Assembly: GCA_024516035.1 (NCBI GenBank)
Contig: CM044962.1
Span: forward strand, 1,922,437-1,986,436
Direction: 5' to 3'
DNA: 64,000 bases
DNA from: Bactericera cockerelli
Taxonomy: Eukaryota > Arthropoda > Insecta > Hemiptera > Triozidae
Under the pieces are notes generated by a model. It was not told the DNA's origin and searched no databases. It worked only from the letters and a program-made list of their open reading frames with translations. Shown piece after piece: positions 43,169-54,952 of this stretch. How positions within the stretch are numbered: position 1 is the stretch's first letter; every line of letters starts with the position of its first letter. The position numbers were made by a program, and so were the translations under genes.

Positions 43169-46100
43169 ATGGCAGTTAGAACCTATGGCGATAAACCCAT
43201 CAGCTTTCAGATAGAAGAAAATGGGGATTTCTACTGCATTGGATCAGAGGTAAGGGATGTTTTTTAAAAGTTCAACTAGCGTTGATGGCTCATTGAATGC
43301 ACCGGTTTTTTTAGAATCACCGGAGTTAAGCTGCGTCCAGTGTGGTGAAGACTTTGTGATGCACTCTGGTCCAAGCCAGGCTGGGTGAGGTTAACAAGGG
43401 TTGTAGGTGTGTAAGTTTCCTCCGTTAGTAATAACAATATTAACCTCATCCTTTGAGATTAGGTAAATTTAATGAATTTGCAGATGAAAAGAAGAGAGGG
43501 TGGTACATGGGAGGAATATATACCTTCCTGACCAGTTTTTGATGATAAATACCCTCGATTCGTAATGTATACTTGTCTGTCCTGGTAGCTCAGTGGTAAA
43601 GGCGGCACTCTATGAATTCAAAGATACCAGAGGTTGCGGGTTCAAAACCTGAAGGGACATGACTAGTTATCCTCCCATGAGCACACGATTAGCTCAGTGG
43701 TTAAGCACTCGCCTGCCATGTGGAAGGTAACGGGTTCAATCCCCCGTGCCGACAAAAATTTGTATTCTTCATTTGGTTACAATTGTTTGTAAGGGATACC
43801 TTCCGGTACGCTCGTGTTGACCCAGCACCTAATTGGGAAGTATTGTGTCACTTCTCGCCCATACTATGGGATGGGCAGGCTACAACACAGACCACAAGCG
43901 TCTACAGTAGCTCCTGTTTCATGGCTACAAAATAAAAAACGGCTGTGAAACACTCATCTTTTAAAAAAAAAATGAGATTTTTACCACATAGTAATATGTC
44001 TTGGGCTTACTGCTGGAATAATGGGACTTAATAGTCCTAATCAGGCAGTATAAATAAGACAATATTATTATTTTTATACCCATGCCAGTGGTTGAGGTTG
44101 GTTTGTTCTGTCACTCCTAATTCTACATTTTACTGCTGAATGCTCTTTCTTACACCAACCTTGTAGAGGGTGCCAACAATCTATGCTACTCTCTTTTTTG
44201 GCTTGACCTGACTGGTATCAATCTAATGTTCCCCAGCAAGATAATAATCATTATAAATAGGGATGCATAAACAATTGAAATTTTCCGTCATATATTGCAG
44301 AGAAAAGTATTTAAAATTAAGTCCCTGTAAATTAATGTTATTTAACAACATTTGTACCCAGTTTCATTTCCCATTAATTCACCAAACATTTTATTTATAT
44401 TACAGGTTGGTAATTATCTCCGTATGTTCCGTGGTTCTCTCTACAAGAAATATCCTGGCATGTTCAGACGGACCATTTCCAATGAGGAGAGAAAACGCTT
44501 GTTAGACACTGGTAAGTAATTTTTGAACAAATATAGAAAGTAAAGTCCATGGTTAATTAAATTCTTGTACTGTGTATTTGTAAACCTAATGTATTAAATT
44601 TTATTATTATACATAACATGTGAGCAAGCCTGCTAGTATCATTATTTAGGAAAAAAGTGACTTATTGGAATGAATATACATATAACAGGTAAAAAGTAAA
44701 AAATCTATTTTTAACTGTAAATGTGCAATGTGATGAAGTGTGGATATGGACATATTTGAAATGTTTACCAAATACTTGGTTATGAGATTTGAAGATAAAA
44801 TTTTTTGTAGAATATAATTATGCATTATGCATGTATAAGAGACGAAATTTATTTTACCTAAATCAGGTAGATGCCCAGTTATGAAAAATAAATCTATTAC
44901 TCTTGTCTTTGTCAAGTTTAAAAATCTTCAAGATGATTTTCAAACTTGCAGTTATTACAACAAAAAAGTCACTTTTTTAGGTACTACCTAAAACATATCA
45001 TAAATCTACTTTAATGTACTAAATCTAGATGCTAGGGTGTTTTCAAAACAACAAAATTTATATGAAATAAATAAATCATAAACTAAATCACTAAATTATT
45101 TACATGTGTTTTAATATTTTACTTCAGCTGGGATCAACTCACATTGTCTGGCATCAAGCGTAACATTACTGAAAGTGACAGAAGTGGAAGAAATACTTCA
45201 GGGTAATGACGAGAAGTACAAGGCTGTGTCTATCCATACATCTGAACCACTGGTACAAAGGTATGTCACAATTTTGTTAGTTCTTCTTCAGTTAGAAAAA
45301 AAACTTAATTATCTTTTCGTCTTGATTTTTCCTACTTCTATTGAGAATATACACAGATAATCTTTTATCTGTGCAAATCATCCATAGGTACATTTGAACC
45401 ACTGGTACAAAGCTACTTCAGAATATTGTTGATGCTTCTTCAGTTAAGATAGAAAAAAAGATTTTCTATGATTATTGAATTTTCCTTATATAATGATTGA
45501 ATATTGATAGTTTATCATTTATTTTGTGCAAATCACACAGTATGACAAATTATAGTAGTCACCTTGGCCTAGTGGTATTGTGCTTGGCTTACACTCCAAG
45601 TGACCCAGCTTAGATCCCAGCAGGGTCAGAATTTATTGGCTCTACTTTGTATGTTGGTGTCTGCCCTACCCTAGCCTTGTGAAAAAAAGTGGGGTAGTTG
45701 TAAAGTGTGCAACAACCAGTGGTGGCATTATGAGATTGATATTGGAATATGATGGTTGGTTGGAGATATGATGCATTAGTATTAGTTCTTGTAATGTCAA
45801 TAAAATTTTTGACCTAATAACATAAATAACCACCTCTTTATCTTTTAATGGTAATAAAAATATATGATACCTAGCAGTCACTGTGGACAAGTTGGTAACA
45901 TGTTAGGCTTGCACATGGTTCAGATGGGTATTTCAATTATTATCTTTCCCTTTCCAAAAAGGGACCCTACCATTCTAGAATTCAAATTGAAAATTTATTA
46001 ACACAGAATTTTTATTTTGAACTGCTCTAAATAAAGAGTTGCCAACTGACACAGTATACATAACTCAAACATTCTTGTCATTAGTTTGTTAGTTAAACAT

Positions 46101-49100
46101 TCCAGAATCTTCTTTGCAGCCACCTTTTTTGTGTCAATATTTGAACCAACCAATCCAAGAGCTTTCTTATCCGTGTGAAATTAAAACTCAATTTGTGAAA
46201 TTAAAACTAAATTTGTGAAATTAAAACTCAATTTGTGAAATTAAAACTCTATTTGCACTATGCAATGGACTTTTCAGTCAAACTCTCCATCAGCTTAAAG
46301 AATCTCTAGCTAAGACCCCGAGTAGCCTTTTATCTTTGCAATTAAAAGCTGGTTAAATCATAATTATGTTCAACTTTGGTTGCAGGGAGTCCAAAACCAA
46401 GAAGGCAGCTCCCTGGGCCCCCTCCTTGCCTAACAGTTCCCATCTGGACGCGGTTCCTCAGGCCACTCCCGTCAACAGGAACCGAGTCAACCTGAAGAAA
46501 GTCCGCACCTTTCCGTTGTGGTGAGTTCTTATTTCTAAGTATAAGTTGAAAAAAAAGTTATGTTAATCACTATGGTGATTTTACAACTACTCAAACTTTA
46601 CTAAATATTAGCTTAACTTGGGACCCGACCACCAAAGTCTGGTTACAAGGACTCCCTCCGTTTACTTTATTTCTGAATATATGTATATTAATACATAGTT
46701 GGTTTCTTTCTCCGTTTCCTGGAATTGTAGAAAAACTGGTAAAAAAACTAATAAACCAGGTTTACTTGGTTTACTTCAAAGACTTTGATTTTTCAATGAT
46801 TTTTCAAAGAATTCTGTGATGTTTTACTCAACTATCAAAATCACTACAATGTAACAGGTATCTTAATTTAGGTAAATTACAATTGGCCTGTATAAGTAAG
46901 TGTCTCTTGTGAGTATTATTATAAATTCAAAGTCCCATTGTCAATTTCTCTGTTAAGATTGTCTATTTAAAATAATAATAATAAATCTTTTGTTTTATTT
47001 TTCATATATTTTTTTTTTTACAGAGGACCCATCCTAAGCCATTTTTATTTGGCTTCTAAGATGAAGCCAAAGAAATCAATCAAAGTTTCTATTTTTCTTT
47101 TGATTTCAGCTTCGACGATACAGATCCGAGTTCTATTTTCGAGAATGCCGCCCACAACGAAGTTCTAGTTCCCATTAGATTGGATATGGAGATTGAGGGA
47201 CAAAAACTGAGGGATACTTTCACTTGGAATAAGAACGGTAAGAAATCCCACAACGAAGTTCTAGTTCCCATTAGATTGGATATGGAGATTGAGGGACAAA
47301 AACTGAGGGATACTTTCACTTGGAATAAGAACGGTAAGAAATCCCACAACGAGGATCTAGTTCCCATTAGATTGGATATGGAGATTGAGGGACAAAAACT
47401 GAGGGATACTTTCACTTGGAATAAGAACGGTAAGAAATCCCACAACGAAGTTCTAGTTCCCATTAGATTGGATATGGAGATTGAGGGACAAAAACTGAGG
47501 GATACTTTCACTTGGAATAAGAACGGTAAGAAATCCCACAACGAAGTTCTAGTTCTCATTAGATTGGATATTAGAGCGATTCACACTCACCCGTGACGTG
47601 ACAGTTCCGTGACCGGTACGTGACCCCTCCGGCAAGGGAAATCAGATTCATGTAGGAATTTGAAGGGCCCTGTTGCCACTCGCCCGGCAGGTGACCGTGA
47701 CAGTGCAAACAGTGTTCGTACCGTGATCCAGCACATTACTTACGGACGATATTTTTCGATTTTCACGGCCGGTGATTTTGATTTTACCCGTGTTTTTCCG
47801 CAATTATGAACGACGAAAAACTGATAACGACGACCAAACACTGCCACTACGCGGTTGGAGCACTGACCAGTGTGAATAGAAATCACTTTGGGTTCACGGC
47901 CGGTAGAATCACGTACCGGTCACGGAACTGTCACGTCACGGGTGTGTGTGAATCGACCTTTAATTACGATCACAAATACTCTAGTACAACCTATCACTTT
48001 TCTGTTTATACTTATGTATAGGCAAATTAGCGCTAATTTAACAAATCTTTTTGGAACCAGCGTCACCAATCTGAGAATGGTACCGCCCCGAGGTTCCGTA
48101 AAATAGATTATTTTATCTGATTAAAATAGAGAGGTTAGTTGATGGCATGGATATACAGAACTATTACCTGCTGATGAGAGCAAATAAGCTCGAAACAGCT
48201 GTCCAGGTATGTTCTGATATGCATGTACATCTAATACAACTTCTCACATGTCTGATTATACTGAGATAGAGCCGGCCCTGATTACGGGGCCCTAAATCTT
48301 TTTCCTCTCGTTCCACAGAGACCCTCATAACTCCGGAGCAGTTCGCTGAGATCCTGTGTGACGACCTGGACTTGAACCCACTCCTCTTCGTGCCCGCCAT
48401 CGCTCAGTCCATCCGCCAGCAAACCAACGACTTCCCCTCGGACGCTCTACTGGAGGAAGTGAATGACCAGAGGGTGAGGGAGTCAGGAATAATAATAATA
48501 ATATCGCCTTATTTTGACTGCCCGATTAGGACTATTAAAGTCCCATTATTCCAGCAGTAAGCCCAAGACATATTATTATGTGGTAAAAATCCCAATTGGG
48601 AGGATAACATGTCATGTCCAGCTGGGTTTCGAACCCACGACCTCTGGAGTCTTTGGATTCACAGAGTGCCGCCTTTACCACTGAGCTACCGGGACAGACA
48701 GGAAGTGTTGGTGGAAAGAGAAACAGTAAACTTCCATGGTGGTTCCCAAAATTCTGACTTATCTTGATCATACCATCTGAGCCACCACAGCGTAAAGATT
48801 AGCTCAGTGAGCTTAAGGTTAGCTCAATGGGAAGAAGAAGAAAGGTTGGGTGGAAGAGATTGACATAGGCAATAACCCCGCTCTTTCATTAGAGCATATG
48901 TTTTTATATATTTTTCTATTCTTTTTCATTTTTATTGTATATATTGTTTCCATTTTTTACATTGTTAAAATAATTATTTATACATGTACATTTATATCTA
49001 ATAAAGTGTTGAATAATAATACTCACGGAAGGTCTGAAAATATGTCACTTATTGCTGTTAGTTGTGGCACACAATATCTTGTGTGAATCGGATAACAGTG

Positions 49101-51547
49101 TAGACGTTAGTAAAAAAAAAAAAAGGTCCCCAAGATTTGATCCCCAGAGACGCAAAAAATTGTACTTCTCCCAGACTTACCTGTACCCTTTCACTCCAGG
49201 TGGTCATCAAGCTCAACATTCACGTGGGCAACACCTCTCTGGTGGACCAGATAGAATGGGACATGGGAGAGAAGGAAAACTCGGCCGAGAAGTTCGCAGT
49301 GAGGCTCTGTACAGAGTTGGGTCTCGGTGGCGAGTTTGTGACGGCCATTGCCTACTCCATACGAGGCCAACTGTCCTGGCACCAGAGAACCTATGCCTTC
49401 AGGTGAGTGGTTCAAGCTGTGCCTTCAGGTGAGTGGTTCAAGCTGTGCCTTCAGGTGAGTCGTTCAAGCTGTGCCTTCAGGTGAGTGGTTCAAGCTGTGC
49501 CTTCAGGTGAGTGGTTCAAGCTGTGCCTTCAGGTGAGTCGTTCAAGCTGTGCCTTCAGGTGAGTGGATCAAGCTGTGCCTTCAGGTGAGTGGTTCAAGCT
49601 GTGCCTTCAGGTGAGTCGTTCAAGCTGTGCTTTCAGGTGAGTTGTCCCAGCTGTGCCTTCAGCTGAGTTGTCCAAGCTGTGCCTTCAGCTGAGTTGTCCA
49701 AGCTATGCTTTCAGTTGAGAGGTTCAAGCTGTGCCTTCAGGTGAGTTGTTCAAGCTGTGCCTTCAGCTGAGTGGTTCAAGCTGTGCCTTCATGTGAGTGG
49801 TTCAAGCTGTGCCTTCAAGTGAGTGGTTCAAGCTGTGTCTTAAGGTGTGTGGTTCAAGGTATGCCTTCAGGTGAGTGGTTCAAGCTGTGCCTTCAGGTGA
49901 GTTGTTCAAGCTGTGCCTTCAGCTGAGTTGACCAAGCTATGCTTTCAGTTGAGAGGTTCAAGCTGTGCCTTCGGGTGAGTTGTCCAAGCTGTGCCTTCAG
50001 TTGAGAGGTTCAAGCTGTGCCTTCAGTTGAGTGGTTCAAGCTATGCTTTCAGGTGAGTGGTTCAAGCTGTGCCTTCAGGTGAGTTGTTCAAGCTGTGCCT
50101 TCAGGTGAGTTGTTCAAGCTGTGCCTTCAGGTGAGTTTTCCAAGCTGTGCCTTCAGTTGAGAGGTTCAAGCTGTGCCTTCAGGTGAGTGGTTCAAGCTGT
50201 GCCTTCAGATGAGTTGTTCAAGCTGTGCCTTCAGCTGAGAGGTTCAAGCTGTGCCTTCAGGTGAGTCGTTCAAGCTGTGCTTTCAGGTGAGTTGTCCCAG
50301 CTGTGCCTTCAGCTGAGTTGTCCAAGCTGTGCCTTCAGCTGAGTTGTCCAAGCTATGCTTTCAGTTGAGAGGTTCAAGCTGTGCCTTCAGGTGAGTTGTT
50401 CAAGCTGTGCCTTCAGCTGAGTGGTTCAAGCTGTGCCTTCATGTGAGTGGTTCAAGCTGTGCCTTCAAGTGAGTGGTTCAAGCTGTGTCTTAAGGTGTGT
50501 GGTTCAAGGTATGCCTTCAGGTGAGTGGTTCAAGCTGTGCCTTCAAGTGAGTGGTTTAGAGCCTTCAGATTTCAACTCTGAAAGAATCTTTAGTTTTTTG
50601 GGAGCTAGTTTCAGTGAAATAATGTGTGTTATATTATTATTATTATTATAACCAACTTAATGTGTTTCTTCCCCCAGCGAGGCGCCCCTCCCTGTAGTGG
50701 AGGCCCCCTTCCGCACCCACTCCGAGTCTGACCAGTGGTCGCCCTTCCTGGAGACCTTGACGGACGCCGAGATGGAGAAGAAGATTCGAGACCAGGACAG
50801 GAACACCAGGTATGTTGTTAAGCTACGTCGGGTGTGGTTAGAACATAGGTAGACGACATGTGATACCCCTACTGTGTATTTTAAAGATCAACACTTGACA
50901 AAGGTGACTGGAAAACCTAGACTCAGACTCTCTGATGTAACGGTTGAGACTACTGCCCAGAGTCCAGAGATCCTGACTTCGATTCCCGTTTGGAGCAGAC
51001 TTTTCGCACAGACAATTCTATTCCCTCCGAAAATGTGAGGCTAGCAATTCCGGCCCTACCCAGGCTGGGTGAGGTTAATGTGAGTAGCCGGTACGACTCC
51101 CAGCGAATAGAGGGTAAAACCCGCGTCCTTATGAGGTCGGGGTCAAATAAAATCGTTCCAAAAAAAAAAAAAAAAAACAGAATCGTTGGCGTTAGAAAAG
51201 GCATCCAGCCGTAAAAATGTGCCACAACCAACCAACCTCAACCTTGGAAGTTCTTGGAAAAGGGAAAGTGAAAAAAGAAGAAGACTGGAAAAGTGCGGGA
51301 ATTTTATGTTGAGAATTTGGTAGACTTGTTTGTTTGTCTGTTTTTTTTTTTCTCTCTCTCTCTCTTTCTCTCATCTGAGAAGTTATTTTATAAGCTTAGG
51401 TGGTAGTCTAAGATTAATTATTGTAAAAAATATATGAAAATTATCAAAAAAAAATCAAATCTCTCTCTCTCGTTTGTTACTGACGATTCCCCTGTTTTGT
51501 TTTTCAGACGTATGCGACGATTGGCCAACACAACCACCGGTTGGTAG
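43169..51547 (+). CDS. Snr1: SNF5/SMARCB1/Snr1 core subunit of SWI/SNF (BAP) chromatin remodeler
   Basis: Nine exons: 43169-43249, 44406-44511, 45128-45260, 46386-46520, 47110-47237, 48319-48473, 49200-49402, 50678-50809 and 51508-51547. They sum to 1113 bases, 370 residues, the usual length. All borders are GT/AG with matching phase. The N-terminal winged-helix-like part ([20 protein letters not shown]) is followed by two SNF5 repeats ([21 protein letters not shown], then [21 protein letters not shown]) and the conserved basic tail ([17 protein letters not shown]). The protein anchors the complex on nucleosomes in the nucleus. Exon 5 is followed by an in-frame 96-bp array repeating its own end and donor. 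Exon 7 is followed by a 1.15-kb array of its donor. Intron 5 carries a hammerhead ribozyme in sense orientation. With extra donors, longer isoforms are possible; the shortest form matches the family. Confidence 0.96.
43270..43430 (+). mobile_element. 5S-rRNA-derived SINE, family G, truncated
   Basis: Diverged copy in Snr1 intron 1: GTTGATGGCTCATTGAATGC, AATCACCGGAGTTAAGCTGC and GGCTGGGTGAGGTTAACAAG. Confidence 0.65.
43574..44075 (+). mobile_element. SINE family B split by an inserted SINE family C
   Basis: The family B head and GTTATCCTCCCA are at 43574-43679. A complete family C copy (GCACACGATTAGCTCAGTGG ... poly-A) fills 43681-43970. The B body resumes with GAGATTTTTACCACATAGTA at 43972. 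This gives the order of activity: C moved after B. Confidence 0.88.
45555..45860 (+). mobile_element. SINE family F, strongly diverged
   Basis: TAGTCACCTTGGCCTAGTGG head, AGATCCCAGCAGGG box and AACAACCAGTGGTGGCATTA body. It lies in Snr1 intron 3. Confidence 0.6.
46178..46251 (+). repeat. Small tandem repeat, ~21-bp unit
   Basis: Four copies of TGTGAAATTAAAACTCAATT in Snr1 intron 3, about 135 bp before exon 4. Confidence 0.85.
46965..47075 (+). repeat. Dispersed repeat shared with 35490-35650
   Basis: It contains CATCCTAAGCCATTTTTATT and TTGGCTTCTAAGAT, ending about 35 bases before Snr1 exon 5. Confidence 0.7.
47152..47571 (+). repeat. 96-bp in-frame tandem array of Snr1 exon-5 end plus donor
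   Basis: Four complete donor copies (GT at 47238, 47334, 47430 and 47526, exactly 96 apart) and a truncated fifth unit cut by a MITE at about 47573. Each unit is CACAACGA...GACATTAGATTGGATATGGA-type exon sequence ending AAGAACG|GTAAGAAATCC. The frame stays open through all units. One unit has Asp for Val. Confidence 0.95.
47573..47961. mobile_element. MITE with ~50-bp terminal inverted repeats, copy 1
   Basis: The ends read GCGATTCACACTCACCCGTG and, inverted, GTCGATTCACACACACCCGT, continuing with GACGTGACAGTTCCGTGACC. A second copy is at 55378-55737. It is in Snr1 intron 5 and cuts the 96-bp array. Confidence 0.85.
48151..48220 (+). ncRNA. Hammerhead ribozyme (type I, Penelope-like), sense in Snr1 intron 5
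   Basis: CTGATGA (48171-48177), stem II GAGC (48178-48181) with GCTC (48188-48191), GAAA (48192-48195), minimal stem III around AGCT, and GTC at 48201-48203 with cleavage predicted after 48203. Stem I: TACCTG with CAGGTA, CAGAAC with GTTCTG, ATAT with ATAT. The core is intact. Confidence 0.92.
48487..48700 (-). mobile_element. tRNA-like SINE, family B
   Basis: Inverted full copy starting 14 bases into Snr1 intron 6. Confidence 0.8.
48842..49020 (+). mobile_element. Interspersed repeat, family H
   Basis: GGTTGGGTGGAAGAGATTGA and GGCAATAACCCCGCTCTTTC, AT-rich tail ending TAATAAAGTGTTGAATAATA. Confidence 0.75.
49392..50560 (+). repeat. 26-bp array of the Snr1 exon-7 donor, about 44 copies
   Basis: The unit TGCCTTCAG|GTGAGTGGTTC plus AAGCTG repeats from the real exon end (49402). 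In many units CTTCAG|GTGAGT is both a fair acceptor and a strong donor. Units at 49631-49880 recur at 50281-50530, an offset of 650 bp (25 units), showing a later block duplication. Others have decayed GT (CAGCTGAG, CAGTTGAG). Confidence 0.95.
50935..51240 (+). mobile_element. tRNA-like SINE, family A
   Basis: TAACGGTTGAGACTACTGCC head, TTCGATTCCCGTTTGGAGCA box, GTGAGGCTAGCAATTCCGGC body and CCAGCCGTAAAAATGTGCCA end. It lies in Snr1 intron 8. Confidence 0.8.
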
Positions 51548-51786
51548 ACAACCACTGGTTGGTAGAGAACAACCGGTTGGTGGACAGAAAGCTGTCTCAG
51601 GAGACTACAAGAGGACTCTGTACATATTTAAACTCATACAAACGAAGCTTTTTCAGTGTAAATATTTTTTTCTTTTTTTATATAAATTGATTTTTGTGTT
51701 TCTTTCTATTGGATTGGTAATGTTAGACTGTGCCCATGATTTTGGTTGTAAGTGGCTTCCCTCCCAAAAAAAACAAGAGGCTTGAT

Positions 51787-52355
51787 AAATAATAATAATA
51801 TCGCCTTATTTATACTGCCCGAGTAGGACTATTAAGTCCTATTATTCCAGCAGTAAGCCCAAGACGTACTATTATGTGGTAAAAATCCCAAATGGAAGGA
51901 AAACTTGTCATGTCCTGTCTGGGTTTCGAACCCGCGACCTTTGGATTCACAGAGTGCCGCCTTTACCACTGAACTACCGCTACATGTGAGAATAGGTCTG
52001 TTTTGTTCGATTAAAAATAGAAAATAAATTCATGGAACAATCATAACTTTTTTCTCTCTCTTTTTTTAAATGATTGTTTCACAGCCGTTTTTTTATTTCG
52101 TAGCCATGAAACAGGAGCTACTGTAGACGCTTGTGGTCTGTATTGTAGCCTGCCCATCCCGTAGTATGCCTCCCCTCTGATGAGAGAGAAGTGACACAAT
52201 ACTTCCCAATTAGGTGCTGGGTCAACACGAGCGCACCGGAAGGTATCTCTTACGAACAATTGTAACCAAATTAAGAATACCAATTTTTGTCGGCACGGGG
52301 GATCCAACCCGGGACCTTCCGCATGGCAAGCCAGTGCTTAACCACTGAGCTCTAT
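51787..52355 (-). mobile_element. SINE family B (51787-51985) and SINE family C (52070-52355), both inverted
   Basis: Family B: GGGTTTCGAACCCGCGACCT. Family C: TTCGTAGCCATGAAACAGGA body and GGCACGGGGGATCCAACCCG head. Together they fill the region just 3' of the Snr1 stop codon. Confidence 0.8.
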
Positions 52356-52499
52356 TTAGGTGCGTCCAAATACTACCTAAACCAGCCAGACGCAGGCAAA
52401 ACACCTCAACAGCGATAAAGTGCCGGGTTTCAGCTTTTTCAAAATAATTGTAAGTACCATGCTGAGTAAATATTTAAAAACTCTCATTAATAAAAATAA

Positions 52500-52708
52500 T
52501 GATGATACTTTTTAGTGGAAGGTAACCACCAGATGAGGTTAATACTCAAAGCATTTTCAGCCACCTAACCCTCAGAGTCTTATTATTATGTGGTCACAAA
52601 CTTAAATTAATGAGGAAAAATTCGTACACTGGGTGGGATTTAAACCAACGGATCCCTACGCTACCTGTATTACCAGACTAGCGCGTTAACCACTTGACCA
52701 CCAGTGCA
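52500..52708 (-). mobile_element. tRNA-like SINE, family D
   Basis: Inverted full copy: TAGTGGAAGGTAACCACCAG tail and CGCGTTAACCACTTGACCAC head. Confidence 0.8.
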
Positions 52709-53175
52709 CTAAACTGTTGTGAACGAAAATTAAACAGTAATGAATGTGTTTTTTGTGTTAATTTCTAGTAGGTAGGATATATGATTTTCATTTCTTTTAT
52801 ATTCTCGTGTAAGTCTTGATAGAGAAAACTAATGCTAAGTCATGACTTAAGTTCTGGATTTTGTGTATTGATTTCGCCCTAAGTAATGGGGAACTCAACG
52901 AATATCTTGGTAATGAGCCATAAAATCGGCCATTTTGATGTTTAGGAAGAATAAAATAAGAACACCATTTTAGAAATAGATAAAAGCGAAAAAAATTGGC
53001 AGCAAATTTTTATTTTTAAATATCAATATTGTATGATTTGGAGCACCTTTAATTTTTCAAAATAAAAATAATACCAGAGAGCGGAGGGGCCTGTTTCACA
53101 AACGGAAACAACACTGTGATTGGTCAGTCGAGGGGTTTTCTCAATTCGGGACTCATGGAACTGGGACCCCAGAAA

Positions 53176-53330
53176 AATAATAATAATATCGCCTTGTTTA
53201 TACTGCCCGATTACGACTATTAAGTCCCATTGTTTCAGCAGTAAGACGTATTATTATGTGGTCAAAATCCCAAATGGGAGTATAACATGTCCCGGCTGGG
53301 TTTTGAACCCACGACCTCTGGAATCTCTGC
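53176..53330 (-). mobile_element. tRNA-like SINE, family B, truncated
   Basis: Inverted copy with CGGCTGGGTTTTGAACCCAC; the first part of the head is missing. Confidence 0.7.
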
Positions 53331-53737
53331 GTCTTGTGTACAAATAGAGACTACAAGCGGGGCATCGTTGATAAATGCACGTACATTTTTGTGCAACGCT
53401 GGTATGCCAATATGATCTTTACAGAGTTACAAGCCTTAAATGAGAAAAACCAATCAAATATTCCGATTTAAACTGCACAACAAGTGCAATTCAGACATTT
53501 CACACCACGTCACAAAAGGTATGATTTGAGGATGTAAAAATCATCGTTTCAAATGCTCACATTCGAATTCAACAAGTCCATAGGGTCTAAATTCCACGGA
53601 GGTTACATAAAATACTCCACAGAGGTTACATAAAATACTCCCGGGAGGTTACATTATGAACTCAACAGGGGTTACATAATTTTACGGAGTACATAAAAAA
53701 TGATGGGGGTTTGAAAATCCTATTTTTAAGATGACAC

Positions 53738-53980
53738 CATAGCGTGTAGAATTAAGAAGTGAGGAAACGAATCCCAGTTGCATGGAAACGCCACATAGCG
53801 CGACACCATCGCAAAGGAGTAGAATATTTCTCGCGGTTTATTTATGTTTACATTTGATACGAGGAAAGAAATTTTGTGAGGGACGAGGAGAGGAGACTCT
53901 TTTGCGATACTAGCGCTGAGAACGCCACGATGTAGGCCGGCGGGGGGTGGTTTCCACACTTCTTAATTCTACACGCTATG
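53738..53980. mobile_element. Small MITE, ~243 bp
   Basis: Terminal inverted repeats CATAGCGTGTAGAATTAAGA AGTG at 53738-53761 and 53957-53980 match fully. A GGAAAC continuation also matches after one base. No coding capacity is seen. Confidence 0.8.
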
Positions 53981-54211
53981 TTGACACGAAGGAAGAAAAG
54001 AAAATCGTATGAAATTAAACTAAAATAAAATATGTAATATTTGACGTATAAAAATTCCATAAGAAATACATGTAAATGTGTCCACAGGTCGCTATGTGCT
54101 ATGATTTGACTAGTAAGGTTATTTATCGGTGAAATATGATTTGCTAGTGGAACGATTATGATCACGATAAAATAAATTGTCCATGAAAAAAATGTGAGAG
54201 TTGAATGAAAA

Positions 54212-54585
54212 AGGGTTGGGCAGAAGAGATTGCCATAGGCCATAACCCCGCCCTTTCGTTAGGACATCTGTATATAAGTATATTGTTTATTTTGTATTTT
54301 AATTTTTACCATTATTTGTATGTGTATAATGTTCTTCTAACTAATAAAGAGTTTCATAATAATAATAATTAATGAAATGTAATCACCTGTGATTAGAACA
54401 TCGATTTAAGTAGCGATTAGCAGCAAAAAAATATCGAAAAAGGTATCATGTTTGTGTTAATCACTTTCGTGATATCACAACTACTCAAACTCGCTTAACT
54501 AAATCTACGCTGAAACCGGGACTTGCACCACCGACCTCCAGGTTACAAGTCCACCACCTTATCGATCAAGCTACTGAGGTCGGTT
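54212..54585. mobile_element. Family H repeat (54212-54360, +) and SINE family E (54440-54585, -)
   Basis: Family H: GGTTGGGCAGAAGAGATTGC with an AATAAAGAGTTTC tail. Family E: CACCACCTTATCGATCAAGC on the plus strand marks the inverted head. Confidence 0.75.
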
Positions 54586-54952
54586 TGACTCTCGAAAAAA
54601 AAAAACGGGTCCAGCATCATATGATTTTCGAGTAAACTGATTTTCGGACCATTGTTTAAAACACAACTCAAAATAAACGTAAGTACTTCTGTAAAATGAT
54701 TTTTTGGACAGTTATTAAACTATGGTTAAAATAACCGTCAGTTAAGCTGTTCGCGGGTCTAGGATATTATAGTCCTTGTAAAAAATACACTACTATTGTA
54801 GTACACATACAGTGTAGGGACATAGGTTCAATGCGGTATACACTATTGTAGTACACTTAGAGTATAGGGGAAAAGGCATAGGTTCCATGTGGTATACTAT
54901 TGTAATTATACATCGAGCTCCTTGAGGGGAATACAGTCGTAGTATACCCTCC

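Noticed and set aside
47089..47559. Minus-strand 156-residue repeat protein ([18 protein letters not shown]...)
   Set aside because: It is the antisense of the Snr1 96-bp array; the sense strand encodes the conserved SNF5 segment.
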